64,000 nt of DNA from Okeania sp. SIO1I7 (GTDB lineage Bacteria; Cyanobacteriota; Cyanobacteriia; Cyanobacteriales; Microcoleaceae): contig JAAHGF010000003.1 in assembly GCA_010672585.1 (NCBI GenBank), positions 341,680-405,679 of the forward strand. The letters run 5' to 3'. Position numbers and translations under genes: made by a program. Positions 28,538 through 37,145 of this stretch are shown here, piece after piece; position 1 is the first letter of the stretch, and each line of letters starts with the position of its first letter. The notes under the pieces are model-generated. The model ran no database searches. It saw nothing but the letters and a program-made list of their open reading frames with translations, and was not told where the DNA came from.

Positions 28538-29341
28538 TTACTACTCACATTTATATATACTAACACAAAAAAAATTAATTGCAATAGTTTTTGGGAAAAA
28601 ATTTATTAGACATCTCTAGAAAAGAGGCAACAGGAAACAGGCAACAGGCAACAGGGAGAAATAGTAGTTTTACCAATTCAAAAAAATAATGTTACAAATA
28701 ATAAGTGTGATAGTGCATACTTTCAGGAGATGTGCCTTTGACAAAAAAGAGAATTTACAACTTAAAAACTGCTATTGAAGCCATTTATTCTGACTCCCGA
28801 TCTCTGAGTCCTAACTTCGAGCAAAAAGCTCACTCATTTGTAGCAAATATTTATCAAATTGATATTAGTGGGACTAAAGAAGGAGTCAGGAGACAGGAGA
28901 CAGGAGACAGAATTTTAGAAGAAAATCATAGCTGCTGTGATTGAGTAATCACAAGAGCAAGTATTTATGCGTAAATTTTTTACTCGGAATTTGATGAACG
29001 AAAAAAGTATTGAGATGATTTGCATAGTATAAATACCTACCAAGCTACAGATTCATATACTACTTTTAATGATACGCTCTTGAAGTGCGGAATGTGGGTT
29101 TTATCGTAAACTAAAAGCAATAGCTGATGGCTGATAGCTGACAGCTGAATGCTTACAAAATAATTGATGATTTATGTACGATAATTGATTTTATTTTTGA
29201 TTATTGGAGATGTCTATTAGTAGAGGTGCGAAGGATGGAAAGATTGTTTATCAAACAAAGCAAAAATGTTATACATCTAAGATTATTTGTACTATTAGCA
29301 TTAGTTATTTTTTCCCTTTTTCTTGTTTGCTCCTGCCAAAC
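28538..29341. other. Spacer: family A element interrupted by other repeats
   Basis: Left half of a family A element at 28607-28664 (tagacatctctagaaaagag) and right half at 29159-29216. Between them lie a copy of degenerate repeat G (28665-28880) and a family F end (29118-29154, gctgaatgcttac). An apparent 70-residue frame at 28732-28944 (from ATG, PLTKKRIYNLKTAIEAIYSD) starts inside repeat G and its tail is translated heptamer repeat, so I do not call it a gene. Confidence 0.55.
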
Positions 29342-31168
29342 TTAAGCTATTAATTCTCCAGTCTCCTGTAATGAATGTAGTCGGCGATAAATACCTTTTT
29401 GAGCTAATAATTCTTCGTGACTACCAACTTCGACAATTTTACCTTGGTCAAGAACTACGATTTTATCCGCCTCCCTAACTGTACTTAATCTGTGGGCAAT
29501 AATAATTGTAGTGCGAGTACCAAAAATATTACGCATTGCTAACTGAATTGATCGCTCACTTTCATAGTCCAAACTGGAAGTTGCTTCGTCAAAAATTAGT
29601 ACATCTGGGTCTACTAATAATGCCCTAGCAATTCCTATACGTTGTCGTTGACCACCGGATAATCGCATTCCTCTTTCGCCAACAACTGTATAGTAACCTT
29701 GAGGCATTTGTTCAATAAATTCATCAGCTTTAGCAATTTTACAAGCATCTTTAACTTGGGCAAAAGTTGCTTGAGAATTACCGTAGGTCAAGTTACTTAA
29801 TAGAGTGCCATTGAATATATCTACTTCTTGATGAACAATTGCTAATCTACGTCGATAACCTGTAATATCCAAAGTATTAATATCTTCTCCATCAATTAAA
29901 ATTTTGCCTTGATTTGGTTGAAAATATCTGAATATTAACTTCACTAAAGTAGATTTTCCCGAACCTGATTTTCCAACTAAAGCGACTGTTTGACAAGGTG
30001 TTATTAAGAGATTTATATCCTGTAAAACAGGTTGGTTTTGATTGTAGCCAAAGCTTAAATTAGATAACTCAACTTTTCCTGTAAATTTATAGGCATTAAT
30101 CTGTGACGAACTGGCAATTTCTCCTGATAAATTAGCAGCATCAGAACCTATAGGTAACTGCATAAATTCATGGAAACGAATCATTGAAGCATAGCGACGG
30201 ACAAATTCTTCAGTTAGCTGACTGATGGGAGTTATTTCTGCATAAGCCATACTTGCTAGAGTATATATAGTCACGAAATATCCTAGAGAAATTTCACCAG
30301 ACAATGTTGCGGATAATGTTAAACCTAGAATGAAGAAAAGGCAAAATTGAACAACTGTTGTCTGATACATAGATAGCCAAACATAGCCTCTATGAATTCG
30401 ATAGATAATAACTTTTAGAGCACGGTTAATTCTGGTCGTTTGTTTGTGCAATTCTTGAGTTTCTGTAGCAAATGCTTTGACTGTTTTAATATTGGTAATA
30501 ATTTCTGAATTATGACTTTCTGTGTTTTCCTCATACTTATCAAAAGTTACTTCTATTTCGACGAGATGTTGAAGAGTTTTGGTAGTAAAGCTGAGAATAA
30601 AGATAAAAGAAATTAAGAATAGAATAGCAATCTCCCATTCTATTAAAAAGATGACGATAAAAATTCCAACTACACGCACTAATTTGGGTATTAATACACC
30701 AGCAATTTCAGGATAAGTCCAAGTGTGGTTTAAGACTCCTTTAGAAATACGGTTAGCTATCCGTCCTGGGTTATTTTCATCATAAAATTCTATAGGTAGG
30801 GTGAGGATTTTTTTAACGGCGTTTTGGAAATGGTCTCGACGTGCTTTTAGAGGAACTACCCAGTGATACCAGTGTCCTAACCAAGCCATAGTTGGACCTT
30901 TGGTGATGCTGACCAAAAATATTAGTCCTAATGTCACTGATAGGGATAATGATTGATTACTTGGTAGTCCAGTTACATTGGAGACTGCTCCAATCAAGTT
31001 TTCCATTGGCCAATCTGTAGAACGGTCTGAAAGTATGTTCAAAGTCTGACCGATGGCATAAGGAACTATTAAATCAATTAGTTCGAGGACGCTAGATGCT
31101 CCGATGCTTAAAATGGAAAGCGGTAGATATGCCTGGTAGTATTTAATGATGTCCCGAAAAGTTGCCAT
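29342..31168 (-). CDS. ABC exporter, fused permease and ATPase
   Basis: About 608 residues from my preferred start (ATG 31166-31168, MATFRDIIKYYQAYLP); the open frame continues 16 codons further upstream into a repeat. N-terminal transmembrane domain with about six TM segments, then a nucleotide-binding domain with Walker A GKSGSGKST, Q-loop AIVHQEVDIFNGTL, signature LSGGQRQRIGIARAL, Walker B VLIFDEATSSLD and switch AHRLSTV. This is the lipid/peptide/drug exporter half-transporter type (MsbA-like), which works as a dimer. Substrate unknown; no partner gene is adjacent. Confidence 0.9.
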   Translation of the reverse strand: MATFRDIIKYYQAYLPLSILSIGASSVLELIDLIVPYAIGQTLNILSDRSTDWPMENLIGAVSNVTGLPSNQSLSLSVTLGLIFLVSITKGPTMAWLGHWYHWVVPLKARRDHFQNAVKKILTLPIEFYDENNPGRIANRISKGVLNHTWTYPEIAGVLIPKLVRVVGIFIVIFLIEWEIAILFLISFIFILSFTTKTLQHLVEIEVTFDKYEENTESHNSEIITNIKTVKAFATETQELHKQTTRINRALKVIIYRIHRGYVWLSMYQTTVVQFCLFFILGLTLSATLSGEISLGYFVTIYTLASMAYAEITPISQLTEEFVRRYASMIRFHEFMQLPIGSDAANLSGEIASSSQINAYKFTGKVELSNLSFGYNQNQPVLQDINLLITPCQTVALVGKSGSGKSTLVKLIFRYFQPNQGKILIDGEDINTLDITGYRRRLAIVHQEVDIFNGTLLSNLTYGNSQATFAQVKDACKIAKADEFIEQMPQGYYTVVGERGMRLSGGQRQRIGIARALLVDPDVLIFDEATSSLDYESERSIQLAMRNIFGTRTTIIIAHRLSTVREADKIVVLDQGKIVEVGSHEELLAQKGIYRRLHSLQETGELIA

Positions 31169-31201
31169 AATTCTACTGTCAAATATTTTTAGAGGCACAG
31201 C

Positions 31202-31353
31202 TATAGCGCTACGCAAGTCAGAAGTTAGAATTCAAAAGTCAAAAGTCAAAAGTTAGAAGTTAGAAGTTAGAAGTTAGAAGTTAGAATTCAAAAGTTATCC
31301 CTGACTAACTTTGAGCATTTATAAATGTCCTAACCTATTTGCGTAGTGCTATA
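31202..31353. mobile_element. Small inverted-repeat element, family I (TATAGCGCTACGC ends)
   Basis: Starts tatagcgctacgcaagtcag and ends tttgcgtagtgctata; inside are agttaga/aaagtca heptamers and the core aatgtcctaacc. A shorter relative lies at 61849-61946. It supplies the spurious upstream codons of the ABC exporter frame. Confidence 0.7.
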
Positions 31354-31595
31354 TTAATTATATTACAATTATATTACTATGTGTAATATAAAAAACTGAG
31401 AATTTACTTTTTTTAGATTTTGGATAATAAAAGTAGAGCGTAATAGTAAAGCAATTGCGATCGCGACAGTAAGTTTATAGTAGAAAATAGGAAAGATAAA
31501 GGTTAATAATCTAAGTTTAAACTTGTTTAATTTTGAGTATCTTTACTTTAGTTGTTATCTCAATATAAATCAGGAGTAAAACTGTTGAAAGAATT

Positions 31596-32249
31596 ATGAT
31601 CGATCTTTATTGTGAACGCCTCCAACCTAGTTTATGGGATGAGCCAATAAATGCCATTAGTAACATAGCGTTTTTTATTGCAGCATGGCTAAGTTGGCGT
31701 TTAGCATACAATTTAAATGTGCAATTTTATAGTGTAAAACTGTTAATTTATTTAATGATAGGTATTGGTATTGGCAGTAGTTTATTTCATACTTATGCTA
31801 CAGGTTGGGCATTGTTAATGGATGTAATACCTATAATGATGTTTCAATTATTTTATTTGTGGGTTTATACCCGTAGAGTTATGAAATTAAAGCCTATAAT
31901 ACCTGTAATTTTAATGTTGGTTTTGCTGATTTCTAGTTTGCTAACTCTGCCACTCAAGGTATTAAATGGTTCTCTGAGTTATGTACCAGCTTTGGTATAT
32001 TTATTAGGGTTGGGAATTTATAATTTTCAAGCGAAAAAACAGAAGAAGTTTATGTTTTTAGCAGGAGTAGTTACATTTTTAATGGCTTTATTTTTTCGTA
32101 CACTTGACCAAGCAATTTGTCCGGTATTTCCAATAGGAACTCATTTTTTGTGGCATATATTTAATGGAGTAATGCTTTACTTTGTTACAGGTTGTTTACT
32201 ATTTAATTTGAAAGTTAATCAGTCAAATTTATTAAGAAATAAAGCTTAA
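31596..32249 (+). CDS. Alkaline-ceramidase-like membrane hydrolase (CREST superfamily)
   Basis: 217 residues, about seven TM segments. DLYCERLQPSLWDEPINAIS at the N-terminus matches the ceramidase domain. The expected active-site set of alkaline ceramidases (Ser, His four residues later, Asp eleven after that His, and a His-x3-His pair near the C-terminus) is present with the right spacing: S61, H65, D76, H183 and H187. Known relatives hydrolyse amide bonds in sphingolipids using a zinc ion within the membrane; the lipid substrate in a cyanobacterium is unknown. Its TAA stop abuts the end of a family C element. Confidence 0.85.
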   Translation: MIDLYCERLQPSLWDEPINAISNIAFFIAAWLSWRLAYNLNVQFYSVKLLIYLMIGIGIGSSLFHTYATGWALLMDVIPIMMFQLFYLWVYTRRVMKLKPIIPVILMLVLLISSLLTLPLKVLNGSLSYVPALVYLLGLGIYNFQAKKQKKFMFLAGVVTFLMALFFRTLDQAICPVFPIGTHFLWHIFNGVMLYFVTGCLLFNLKVNQSNLLRNKA

Positions 32250-32794
32250 TTAGGGTTTGCTGAGAAAGTCTTATGAGTGAGGGTAGGAGACAGGAGTCAG
32301 GAGTCAGGAGTCAGGATAAATGGGAATGAGCAAGGAGTTAGGAGCAAGAATTGTCACAAAATTGTTCTACCATAGTCAGCCCAAAGTACTAGCTTTATGT
32401 AGCTCTTGGCACCGAAAATCTAGCACTTTTTTAACCCCTTATATAACGAAATGTTGATATAGTTGAAACCCTTGATATTGCTTCCTTCCACTCTGTTTCA
32501 GTTCCAATGACGTAGTTGTAAATTTTCCCACTTACCGAAAAATTGTGGTTTAAAGCCTCCCCTTTTAAGGGGATAATAAAGAAAATTTTCATTATTAGTC
32601 AATCCTCTTCTTTTCAAGGATAGATAATTATTAATTATTCATTATTCATTATTCATTGTTGAACTACTTACGCTTTTTCCCTAGCTAATTCCTACTCTTA
32701 ACCCGTAGCACTATATGTATTTTATTGAAAGTGAAAAACACTGTAATGAATTCCTAATTTTTAATAATATACATTCCTGGTTTTCTGTTCCCTC
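32250..32794. other. Spacer: family C and E repeats
   Basis: Family C element starting at the stop codon (ttagggtttgctgaga, 32249) with gtcagga heptamers, then a family E element (about 32531-32663: accgaaaaattgtggttt, ccccttttaagggg, ttattcattattcat) that is nearly identical to the inverted copy at 41567-41693. No gene seen. Confidence 0.6.
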
Positions 32795-33238
32795 TTAAGT
32801 CGATAAAACTTGAGTCAAAATTTTCTTGTGTTCTTCAACAATATTTTCAGGAATATAATCGAAAATTGAAATTTTTTCTCCTTCTTGATTTTCGGTCGGG
32901 AGTGGAGAATTAGGAGTACATAAAAATACTAATCCTACTGACCAACCAAAACCACGTTGTTTTTCTTCACTTGGATATTCTGAATATCCTAATAACTGTT
33001 GTTTTGTAACTTTAATACTCAACTCTTCTATGGCAATTCTTTGAATAGCATCTTCAATATATTCTTGATAAAAAACTGTACCTCCAGGAATATGCCAGAG
33101 ATTATTCCAGGCAGCATCTTTTCTAAGGGTTAATGCCACACCTAAATCAGTTTTCACAACTACTTCTACAACTAATCTAGGAACTTGAGAATATAGCAGT
33201 TTAAACTCTTCTGGAGAAAAAGGTTTCTTGCGACTCAT
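32795..33238 (-). CDS. Nudix-family protein with an altered Nudix box
   Basis: 147 residues. The box is GGTVFYQE (52-59), seven residues, then RIAIEE (67-72): the first Glu of the REUXEE core is Ile 68. The fold-defining glycine, Glu 59 and the EE pair remain. Similar loss is known in GDP-mannose mannosyl hydrolase-type Nudix proteins, which also share the LWHIPGG approach seen here, so a sugar-nucleotide substrate is a reasonable guess. Confidence 0.8.
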   Translation of the reverse strand: MSRKKPFSPEEFKLLYSQVPRLVVEVVVKTDLGVALTLRKDAAWNNLWHIPGGTVFYQEYIEDAIQRIAIEELSIKVTKQQLLGYSEYPSEEKQRGFGWSVGLVFLCTPNSPLPTENQEGEKISIFDYIPENIVEEHKKILTQVLST

Positions 33239-33523
33239 TTAATTTTATTCCTCTGAAATATACTGAATTATAGTAGTCGAAGGAAAGGTTAACACAGATT
33301 GAAAACTTAACACTCAGACAAGGCAATATTTTTCCTTCTTTCCTTCTTCCCTCTTCCTTCTTCTTTCTTCCTTCTTCAATAAGAATTTTTCATTTCAGTC
33401 AATAGTAGTTTATACCAATTCCCACGCATTAGTGCTATACTTGGGCGATACTTCAGTTGTCAACTAATCATCACAAACCAAATTACTTTTTTGCTAATTT
33501 TAGCGAAGTTAATTTTAATTATT

Positions 33524-33682
33524 CTTATCAAAATAATATGGGTCTAAAACCCCGCCTTTTAAGGCGAAATATTTTTGGAGAGTTGCTCACGCATCCCCTA
33601 CTTTCCCTCCCCTCCTGGGAGGGGGAGGGGCTAGGGGTGGGTTAACTTCTGACTTCTGACTTCTGACTTCTGACTTCGTTAA
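33524..33682. repeat. Long repeat, inverted partner of 4667-4789
   Basis: Reads cttatcaaaataatatgggt, ctaaaaccccgcctttt and onward as the reverse complement of the copy at 4.7 kb, then a GC-rich palindrome (ccctcctgggaggg), then four gacttct heptamers. Its right end contains the TAA stop (33679-33681) of the dynamin-like gene. Confidence 0.8.
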
Positions 33683-36294
33683 CGACTCCCACTAATTTGA
33701 GTTAAGATTATTTCAAGTTGGTTTTGTATTTGTTTAAGTTGCTGTTGTTTAGTGGATATAAATGCTTTTTCAACTTTTAGTTGTGACTGAGTTTCTTTGT
33801 GAGCTTTATCTTGTTGCTCTAGGAGATTTTCGTAAAGCAAGATTGCCTGTTCAATTACCGTACTTACAGATTTAAACTGAGTATAGAAAACTTCAGCAAT
33901 ATTGTCACAAACCTTATCAAGTATTTCTTCAGAAGACTCCTGAAACTTTTGAAAACCCACATTATAAACTTGTTGTTTAATCTTCATATCTGCCTTTTCT
34001 TCATCACCACCAATACCGAAAAATGAGCTAATCAAAGCCACAGCTCCCCCAGCTATAATAATAGGCAAAATTCCCAATCCTGTAAACATAAATAATGCAC
34101 CTGCCGTGAGACTACCTAATTGTAATCCTTCCCATAAAGCACCTCCATTATCATCATACTCTTCTAACTTAATTACAGAATTTATATCTAATCCATCTGC
34201 TTTAATATTTTCAATTGCCAAATTAAATTGCTCATTCAAATTAGAATTTATTTGCTCATCAACCTCTTGTAAATTCCTTCTAACAACCTCTAAATTTTGG
34301 CAAACTTCTTTACTTAAAATCTGTAAATTATTCACCACAATTTTTTTTATCTCTGTATTCCCCCAGTTTTCTAATTCTGTAGAAAGAGAACTTGTAAATC
34401 CTTCAGCATAATCTTTGACAACTTTTTCCTTATCCCAAAGAGGTGAATGTTCTGAATCCCATTCATTAATTTTTTCAGATAAGCGATCGCTCAATTCTTC
34501 TGTCCATTTATCCCATGCTTCAGCCGCTTTTTTAATACTCTTCTCTTTCAGTTTTTCAGTAGTTGATAAAATTTTCACATCCCCTTCACTAGCTTCCCCT
34601 ATTTTTTCCAATATTTTCTGTTTTGCCTCTTCCGGCAAATATACCTTACCATCTAAAACTTTTTCTGCTTGCTCTAATGCTTTTATTGCCTCAGAAATTA
34701 AACTATTAATCTTCGTCACAAATTGCTGAATTGCCACAACACCTCGCTCAACAGTAAGAAAATTTTCTATGGACTTTGTGAAATGATAAAAATATGTCAA
34801 ATATTCATTTTCTTGATTATCTAAAGTTGCATCCAAAGCAGCTTGAGCAGAAATAAAATGTAAACGACTTTCACTCGCAATAATCGGTTTTTCACCAAAG
34901 ACAAAATTTTCTAAACTCCTTCTAATTTGCTGACGACTTTTTTCACTCCTAACCAAATCTAGAAAATTCACCAATACAAATAAATTATCTGCAGGTAAAT
35001 CAATTTGATTCCCATTTAACTGCAATTTCAAACTTTGAAGTAACTCTCGTTCCCCTGGAGTTAATGAACGAGAAGCATTAGTTAAAAAAATCACAGCATC
35101 CGTATCTTTTATTAATTTTTGAGTAATAGCTTTACGGTCTAGATGTTCATTTAAACCAGGAGAATCAACAATTTCTACCCCACTTTTACATAACTCTAAA
35201 TCTGGATGTTCAAAAAATATTGATTCTATCTCCGAGCGTGCTAATTCTTCACTCATATCTCCTAAAGCTGCTGATTCTGAAATAGTAGATTTTTCCTGAT
35301 ATTCTGCTAAAGAAATTTCTATCTCATCACCATTTTTATAACGACAAATAACCCGCTTTTGTTCGCCATATTTTAAAACTGTAACTGTACCACTGCACGG
35401 AATTTCTCTAACTGGTTGAATTTCTTCTCCTAACAAAGCATTTAATAAGGTTGATTTACCTTGACTAAATTCTCCAACCACTGCAACTCGGAATTTTTGG
35501 GATTGTATTTTTTCGGATACTTTACCTACTTCAGATATTAAAGTATTTGGCAGTAAATCTCTCTCAGTTAATAATGCAACTATTTGATAAATTTCGGAGC
35601 AAAGATTATGCAGTTGTTGTTTATGTTTTTGAAACTCTTTTAACTTTTGATAAACTACAGTTTTTTGAGGCTGATCTTTTTTGTTTTGATTTTGATTGTA
35701 GTTAGGTAAGAGTGAATTTAGCATTTCACTAGCAGCTTTGACAAAAATATTATCTAACTGATGGAAACGTGCTGGGTTGAGTAAATATGCCACTTCCTCC
35801 ATCGCCTTGTGAGTGAAATTTTCTTGATGAGTAAATCCTGCTTCTAATACCTGCAAATGTTTGGTTTTAATACCTAACTTACGACTAATAATTTCCAAAT
35901 ATTTTTTTTCTCGTACATGAATATCTCCATCAGCAGCAGACATCTCATAACCAAAGCAAATTAATAACAATTTTTCTGGAGGAGATAGAGCAGAAGTTAA
36001 TGTCAAAATTACCTCAATTTTTTTGTAAAGATGTTGCTTCGATACTCCTTTAATCATTAACTTAGTTAATTCTAAGATATTTCCTTTAGGCGGGATAAAT
36101 TTATGGAGAGTAATTTTTAATCTCGCTCTTTCTTCCTCTGCTACTTTCCCATCTGCATAAATGACACCTATCAGTATGATGACCAAATTTGCTAGAAATA
36201 ATACTGGTGGATTAATATCCTTCTTACTCAATTTATTTCCAGTAATAATAGATAGTAACTTGACTGATTCGGTGCTAATTTTGGCAGTATCCAT
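33679..36294 (-). CDS. TerB-like domain plus dynamin-like GTPase
   Basis: 871 residues. Residues 30-170 form a TerB-like helical domain with acidic motifs ADGKVAEEE (47-55) and ADGDIHVREK (121-130). A dynamin-type GTPase follows: G1 GEFSQGKST (274-282), G3 DSPG (377-380) and a G4-like NFLD (443-446). Long helices then lead to a hydrophobic paddle (about 715-755, GALFMFTGLGILPIIIAGGA) and a coiled-coil tail. Bacterial dynamin-like proteins bind and remodel membranes, and some act in pairs or in phage defence. A second, broken GTPase gene lies divergently about 850 bp away. The function here is inferred. Confidence 0.85.
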   Translation of the reverse strand: MDTAKISTESVKLLSIITGNKLSKKDINPPVLFLANLVIILIGVIYADGKVAEEERARLKITLHKFIPPKGNILELTKLMIKGVSKQHLYKKIEVILTLTSALSPPEKLLLICFGYEMSAADGDIHVREKKYLEIISRKLGIKTKHLQVLEAGFTHQENFTHKAMEEVAYLLNPARFHQLDNIFVKAASEMLNSLLPNYNQNQNKKDQPQKTVVYQKLKEFQKHKQQLHNLCSEIYQIVALLTERDLLPNTLISEVGKVSEKIQSQKFRVAVVGEFSQGKSTLLNALLGEEIQPVREIPCSGTVTVLKYGEQKRVICRYKNGDEIEISLAEYQEKSTISESAALGDMSEELARSEIESIFFEHPDLELCKSGVEIVDSPGLNEHLDRKAITQKLIKDTDAVIFLTNASRSLTPGERELLQSLKLQLNGNQIDLPADNLFVLVNFLDLVRSEKSRQQIRRSLENFVFGEKPIIASESRLHFISAQAALDATLDNQENEYLTYFYHFTKSIENFLTVERGVVAIQQFVTKINSLISEAIKALEQAEKVLDGKVYLPEEAKQKILEKIGEASEGDVKILSTTEKLKEKSIKKAAEAWDKWTEELSDRLSEKINEWDSEHSPLWDKEKVVKDYAEGFTSSLSTELENWGNTEIKKIVVNNLQILSKEVCQNLEVVRRNLQEVDEQINSNLNEQFNLAIENIKADGLDINSVIKLEEYDDNGGALWEGLQLGSLTAGALFMFTGLGILPIIIAGGAVALISSFFGIGGDEEKADMKIKQQVYNVGFQKFQESSEEILDKVCDNIAEVFYTQFKSVSTVIEQAILLYENLLEQQDKAHKETQSQLKVEKAFISTKQQQLKQIQNQLEIILTQISGSR

Positions 36295-36377
36295 AGGTAT
36301 ATATATTTAATATTTTATTGAGATATTATTATTATACCTGCATCAAAGTTATTACTGAGTAAAGATATTTACAAAAA

Positions 36378-36584
36378 GTAAGCATTCAGCTATTAGCGAT
36401 CATAAATCAGCTTTTTTTTGTAAAGGAATTAAACACATTTATTATGGATAGTTAAGGTTTTTATGTTTGCTTTAAGCCCTACTTAAGTAATAATTTTAGT
36501 ATTTCAATCTAACTTGCTAGATATCTGAAGCTAATGACTGATAGTTGACTGCTGTTTGCGCAGCATTCCGAAGGAAATGCCTAC
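36378..36584. mobile_element. Family F element with perfect 8-bp target duplication
   Basis: Begins gtaagcattcagctattagc; the right end reads gactgctg, then tttgcgcagcattccgaagg, then aatgcctac. Flanks are tacaaaaa at 36370-36377 and again at 36585-36592. A roughly 21-bp palindrome-like module sits inside the right terminal repeat, between gctg and aatgc. Confidence 0.85.
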
Positions 36585-36827
36585 TACAAAAAGCTATCAT
36601 CATAAATTTAGATGTCTGTATATAAACAATCAGAATAATGACTTGATTTAACGGAGGAATCAATCCAATAGAAATGATTGAAAGTATTCCTCCTCATCAA
36701 ATTAAAGAACGAGGTTCTCTTAAAAGAATTGAAAGTAATATTACACCGAATAAATTGCATAGTTGTATTAACTTTGTAAAATCTTCTAATCTGTTTGATT
36801 ATTTTGTTTATATAGCCTTTTTATTGG

Positions 36828-36864
36828 AGAAATTTTTGAGAAATTTTTGAGAAATTTTTGAGCT
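36828..36864 (+). repeat. 11-base unit repeated three times
   Basis: gagaaattttt three times in a row followed by gag. The unit is close to one DNA helical turn, so the A/T tracts are in phase and the DNA is likely bent. It lies in the spacer between the two GTPase genes, but no promoter is proven. Confidence 0.6.
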
Positions 36865-36930
36865 GAGAAATCCCTATATACAAAAGCTTTAAATTTTTTT
36901 CTATGTTAGACTAGGCTATTAAATAAAAAG

Positions 36931-37105
36931 GTAAGTATTTCCTGCGAAATGCTGCGCAAACAGCTTTTGAAAGAATCAAGCAACAACTAAGGTTCGCTGA
37001 AGACCAATTTCACTAATAACTTTTTATTCTTCTTCGAGATTAATTATTCCTGCCAAAATAATGAGTTAATAACTCATAGCTGATAGCTGATAGCTGAATG
37101 CTTAC
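36931..37105. mobile_element. Family F element carrying a nested short module in its left end
   Basis: Left end gtaagtatt, then tcctgcgaaatgctgcgcaa(a), then cagc; right end agctgatagctgaatgcttac. The nested module sits at the same ATT/CAGC point as in the element at 36378-36584. Flanks ataaaaag and ataagaaa are a possible eroded duplication. Confidence 0.65.
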
Positions 37106-37145
37106 ATAAGAAAACTCAAGAAAAACCAATTTTTAAACACAGTTT

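Noticed and set aside
28732..28944. 70-residue frame between tRNA-Tyr and the ABC exporter
   Set aside because: It begins inside repeat G and its C-terminus (GVRRQETGDRILE) is translated heptamer repeat; I could not support it as a gene.
36675..36808. 44-residue frame MIESIPPHQIKERGSLKRIE in the GTPase spacer
   Set aside because: ggagg is 17 bases from the ATG, too far for a good ribosome site, and no family resemblance is seen; it stays possible but unsupported.
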